Source of the DNA: Lepidonotus clava
Taxonomy: Eukaryota; Annelida; Polychaeta; Phyllodocida; Polynoidae
Reading direction: 5' to 3'
Assembly (NCBI GenBank): GCA_936440205.1
Contig: OW387133.1
Span: 65,596,374-65,660,373 of the forward strand
Length of the DNA: 64,000 nt
Shown: positions 62,801 to 64,000 of the stretch, in pieces
How the letters are laid out: each line of letters starts with the position of its first letter
Numbering within the stretch: the first letter of the stretch is position 1
Notes under the pieces: generated by a model
The model's input: only the letters and a program-made list of their open reading frames with translations
Database searches by the model: none
What the model was told of the DNA's origin: nothing
Program-made: the position numbers and the translations under genes

Positions 62801-63377
62801 GAAACGAAATACCTTTTAAATTTAAACTATTCAATAATAATGAATATTTACTTAAATCTTTAAAAACTCCATAAATTGAAGCTAATATACAATAAACAAA
62901 ACACTTATTATCTTCACAACCTAAATTAATCAATCTCTTAGCTTTCAACCAATCAGGTAACTCTATCTTTTTACCACCAAAAGGATTAGCTCTAAAAACT
63001 CCTAATCTTACCAAATTTATCCCCGTTAGAAACCAACCAGAACCAGCTTGAACAAAACCGTCAAATAATGCTAAAATTACTCTTAACGCAGATAACAACT
63101 TTTCCTTTAATGAATAAAACGTTAAGACTTGAATTACATGGCTTTGAAACCAAGGTTTGATTTCAAAGTATTCGTTTGTATCTAAATTGTATTTTCCTAA
63201 AGTTGCATTAAAAGAAATTTGAAACTTTATCCCTCCATGTACACTCAGTTTACTTTCCAATTTCTGATACAGAACATTAAATTTCTTTTGAAAATAAAAT
63301 TCAATATCCACATGCTTATTTCTTGGATAAAAATCATAATCTACAATAAGACCACCCAATATTCGTTTCCTTTTCAT
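59883..63377 (-). CDS. Polinton protein-primed family B DNA polymerase, 1,164 residues
   Basis: The exonuclease motifs are 'YADFETFNSN' (about 334), 'HNAMNYDTHFI' (about 483) and 'YLKIDVLLLTDVF' (about 632). The polymerase motifs are A 'YYDCNNLYGFAM' (about 720), B 'KLMNNSTFGK' (about 886) and C 'LLYTDTDSLIY' (about 984). Ahead of these lie 'NLGCEDNKCFVYCILASIYG' (about 151-170), a segment typical of invertebrate Polinton polymerases, and a zinc finger 'CDRCLQSF...H...C' (about 277-298). Between the exonuclease motifs there is an HNH/endonuclease-VII-like finger, 'CYLCG...DHAH...CNTCN' (about 427-465). It copies the element from a protein primer. Confidence 0.95.
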   Translation of the reverse strand: MKRKRILGGLIVDYDFYPRNKHVDIEFYFQKKFNVLYQKLESKLSVHGGIKFQISFNATLGKYNLDTNEYFEIKPWFQSHVIQVLTFYSLKEKLLSALRVILALFDGFVQAGSGWFLTGINLVRLGVFRANPFGGKKIELPDWLKAKRLINLGCEDNKCFVYCILASIYGVFKDLSKYSLLLNSLNLKGISFPVRLSDIPKFEKNNNVTVNVFGLFNEISCNRSSRLVPFPMYISTNFTSEHRRHVNLLLFKDHYLFIKNLDKFIRPFYWKRTRYFCDRCLQSFNKKVDCEMHTKSTCYDNKYTGQSYNLPVKGTKVKFRSYHKQIKHHFVVYADFETFNSNINCFKGKSTVLKSKHTLNAVGAVLVSKYSEYSQPPFIYVGKRVMQKFIHYLNQVRAEISYIFDNNRKVLELTVSDLAHLSKQTRCYLCGISFSELGVKKVIDHAHLGREGKGRDVNYACNTCNLVRSSLRFPNFKIPIVMHNAMNYDTHFIVKEIHECIQETSKVTVLPRSVENFLTLSFDGFFIIDSFQFLPNSLSNLADLLVQKGSDEFIETRKYFNNKWLKYVVRKGVMCYDYIDSWDKLKEQCLPDKSHFFNVLTNKDITEEEYKLALKMFNIFNCRNIEDYLKVYLKIDVLLLTDVFESFRERSLDYYGLDPVQYLTAPALSYDAMLKFTGIKCDLLSELDMYNFFERGIRGGITNVVRRYAEANNVDEYIVYYDCNNLYGFAMSQPLPYKDFVWLDSAKFFNEEEILKLTDEGRTGYVFEVTLLYPSRLHDLHDMFPLAPEKLSIHYNQLSSYAKDVLSKFNMHYNKSPEKLISTLFRKVRYIVHYRNLKLYLQLGMKIEEIHRILSFKQKCWMKPYIDFNNKKRQESVSLFDKEFFKLMNNSTFGKCMENVKRRVSMELTSCPKRASFLINRPTFQSVNVFDSDFVGIQFRKPQLLLDKPIYLGFCVLDLSKLHMFDFHYNVMLKNFTLKNIQLLYTDTDSLIYKIRDENFMRKMKGLLHYFDFSNLSTEHELYNNENYKVLGKFKDETGGKRIREFVALRPKLYSIFLENGNVIKRAKGIARSSVDALFHSEFKDVLMKCSQIRTQFHSIRSFKHDVYTIKQEKLALSPFEDKRWLYPNGIKSLAYGNYNICSRKRKICTRKKKHEEKRVKDFE

Positions 63378-63397
63378 TCGGCTACCTTCTCAGTCAT

Positions 63398-63462
63398 GCC
63401 ACCTAGCGTTTCAGACTGAAAACTATTTCAACCACCTAGCGTTTCAGACTGAAACTATTTCA
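63398..63462. repeat. Two tandem 32-33 bp repeats upstream of the polymerase gene
   Basis: 'ccacctagcgtttcagactg' followed by 'aaa(a)ctatttca' occurs twice in direct order, at 63399 and 63432. They lie in the short spacer that should hold the polymerase promoter. The core 'acgctaggtgg' (minus strand) also occurs at 47001-47011 near the other end of the visible element. Confidence 0.85.
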
Positions 63463-63556
63463 GTTTCTATACATAATAAAACAACTTTCGATTTTAGACC
63501 ATTAGACCATTCATCTCAAGAACGTTTTACATTATAAAAAAAATCTAAAAACAAAA

Positions 63557-64000
63557 CTATGAAATTTTCCGGAAATGTAAAATAATGCAAACTGTGCCAA
63601 ACTCAAACTTAACCAATTCACCATCATCAGTTGTTATTTTTATTTCTATCTCCTTAATCTTTTCATATGCTAATTTCTTATAATGTGGATGAGTATATAT
63701 TCTTTTAATTATTTTTCCATATTCCCCTGCACAATTAACTGTTCGTAATAACCTCGTTTTCACATCACCTACCATTTGAAAATCTACCAAATTTGTATAA
63801 ACAAACATATTACTAGAATCTACGTGAAATCTTGCAACCCCACTTCCTTCATACAGATAAAAGTCCGTTTGATCTCTATTTTGACTCAAACCAAAATAAT
63901 GCATCCTCATAACCTCATTAACATCATCAACAGTAGACGTTAACTCTGGTCCATCAAACGTATATGTAAATAATGAATCATCAGGTTCTATAGAATCTTC
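63557..64000 (-). CDS. Conserved Polinton virion-type protein, C-terminal part, open to the window edge
   Basis: The reading is open from the right edge to a stop at 63557. Upstream of the Met at 63910 it continues as 'TFDGPELTSTVDDVNEVM'. Recognisable blocks are 'FVYTNLVDFQMVGDVKTRLL' and the C-terminal 'IKEIEIKITTDDGELVKFEF' leading to 'LHFRK', a pattern shared by a common uncharacterised Polinton protein in invertebrates. It is beta-rich and may be the penton-type minor capsid protein; that role is my inference. It is the first gene in transcription order here, ahead of the polymerase. Confidence 0.55.
   Translation of the reverse strand, partial: EDSIEPDDSLFTYTFDGPELTSTVDDVNEVMRMHYFGLSQNRDQTDFYLYEGSGVARFHVDSSNMFVYTNLVDFQMVGDVKTRLLRTVNCAGEYGKIIKRIYTHPHYKKLAYEKIKEIEIKITTDDGELVKFEFGTVCIILHFRKIS

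Larger units (their letters stand above)
46840..64000 (-). mobile_element. Polinton/Maverick element, one end outside the window
   Basis: The interval carries the Polinton signature set on one strand: protein-primed DNA polymerase B, retroviral-type integrase, A32/FtsK-like ATPase, adenovirus-type protease and a jelly-roll capsid protein, plus several conserved accessory genes. Genes are tightly packed, with one 17-bp overlap (capsid/protease) and gaps of 2-9 bp at several places. The composition is clearly more AT-rich than the host. The left boundary is set by the composition change just after the hairpin at 46718-46829 and is approximate. The right end is beyond the window, so terminal inverted repeats and the 6-bp target duplication cannot be checked. 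The visible part looks whole, with no obvious breaks in the main genes, consistent with a young copy. Confidence 0.9.

Overview
The window looks like nuclear DNA of a bilaterian animal, most likely a marine invertebrate. It has long introns with GT/AG splice sites, two conserved animal genes, low-complexity tracts and several transposon families. A gagtgagtgagt...ttttacgc repeat near 13.1 kb resembles repeats I associate with gastropod molluscs. That placement is a weak inference.

Left third (about 1.9-15.4 kb, minus strand): fifteen phase-consistent exons encode roughly the first 920 residues of a THADA/Trm732-family protein. The gene runs off the left edge. Its introns carry a minisatellite, a 243-bp tandem duplication, a perfect 65-bp palindrome and a candidate DNA transposon with terminal inverted repeats.

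Middle (about 15.4-26 kb): an intergenic stretch between two divergently transcribed genes. It holds a 706-bp inverted-repeat element flanked by TTAA, two opposite copies of a roughly 300-bp dispersed repeat, and a perfect hairpin. A plus-strand gene follows at about 26.4-37.9 kb in eleven exons. It encodes a FERM protein of the FRMD6/Willin/Expanded family (Hippo pathway) with an unusually long, low-complexity C-terminal half that contains one PPxY motif. From 37.9 to 46.7 kb I see the 3' UTR and noncoding repeats only.

Right third (about 46.84 kb to the right edge): composition drops to strongly AT-rich and a Polinton/Maverick element begins. It continues beyond the window. All its recognisable genes lie on the minus strand, in this transcription order: a conserved virion-type protein (partial at the edge), protein-primed DNA polymerase B, a PC4-like protein, a zinc-ribbon acidic/basic protein, a retroviral-type integrase, an A32/FtsK-like packaging ATPase, two tandem paralogous small proteins, a conserved Polinton protein, a small basic virion-type protein, a jelly-roll capsid protein and an adenovirus-type cysteine protease. 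A 4.4-kb noncoding arm rich in short tandem repeats follows. What is visible of the element looks whole, with no obvious breaks in its main genes, which suggests a recent insertion. The most unusual points are the PC4-like gene and the acidic/basic zinc-ribbon protein beside the polymerase, the long PPxY-bearing C-terminus of the Expanded-like host gene, and a GC-rich hairpin at the host/element junction.
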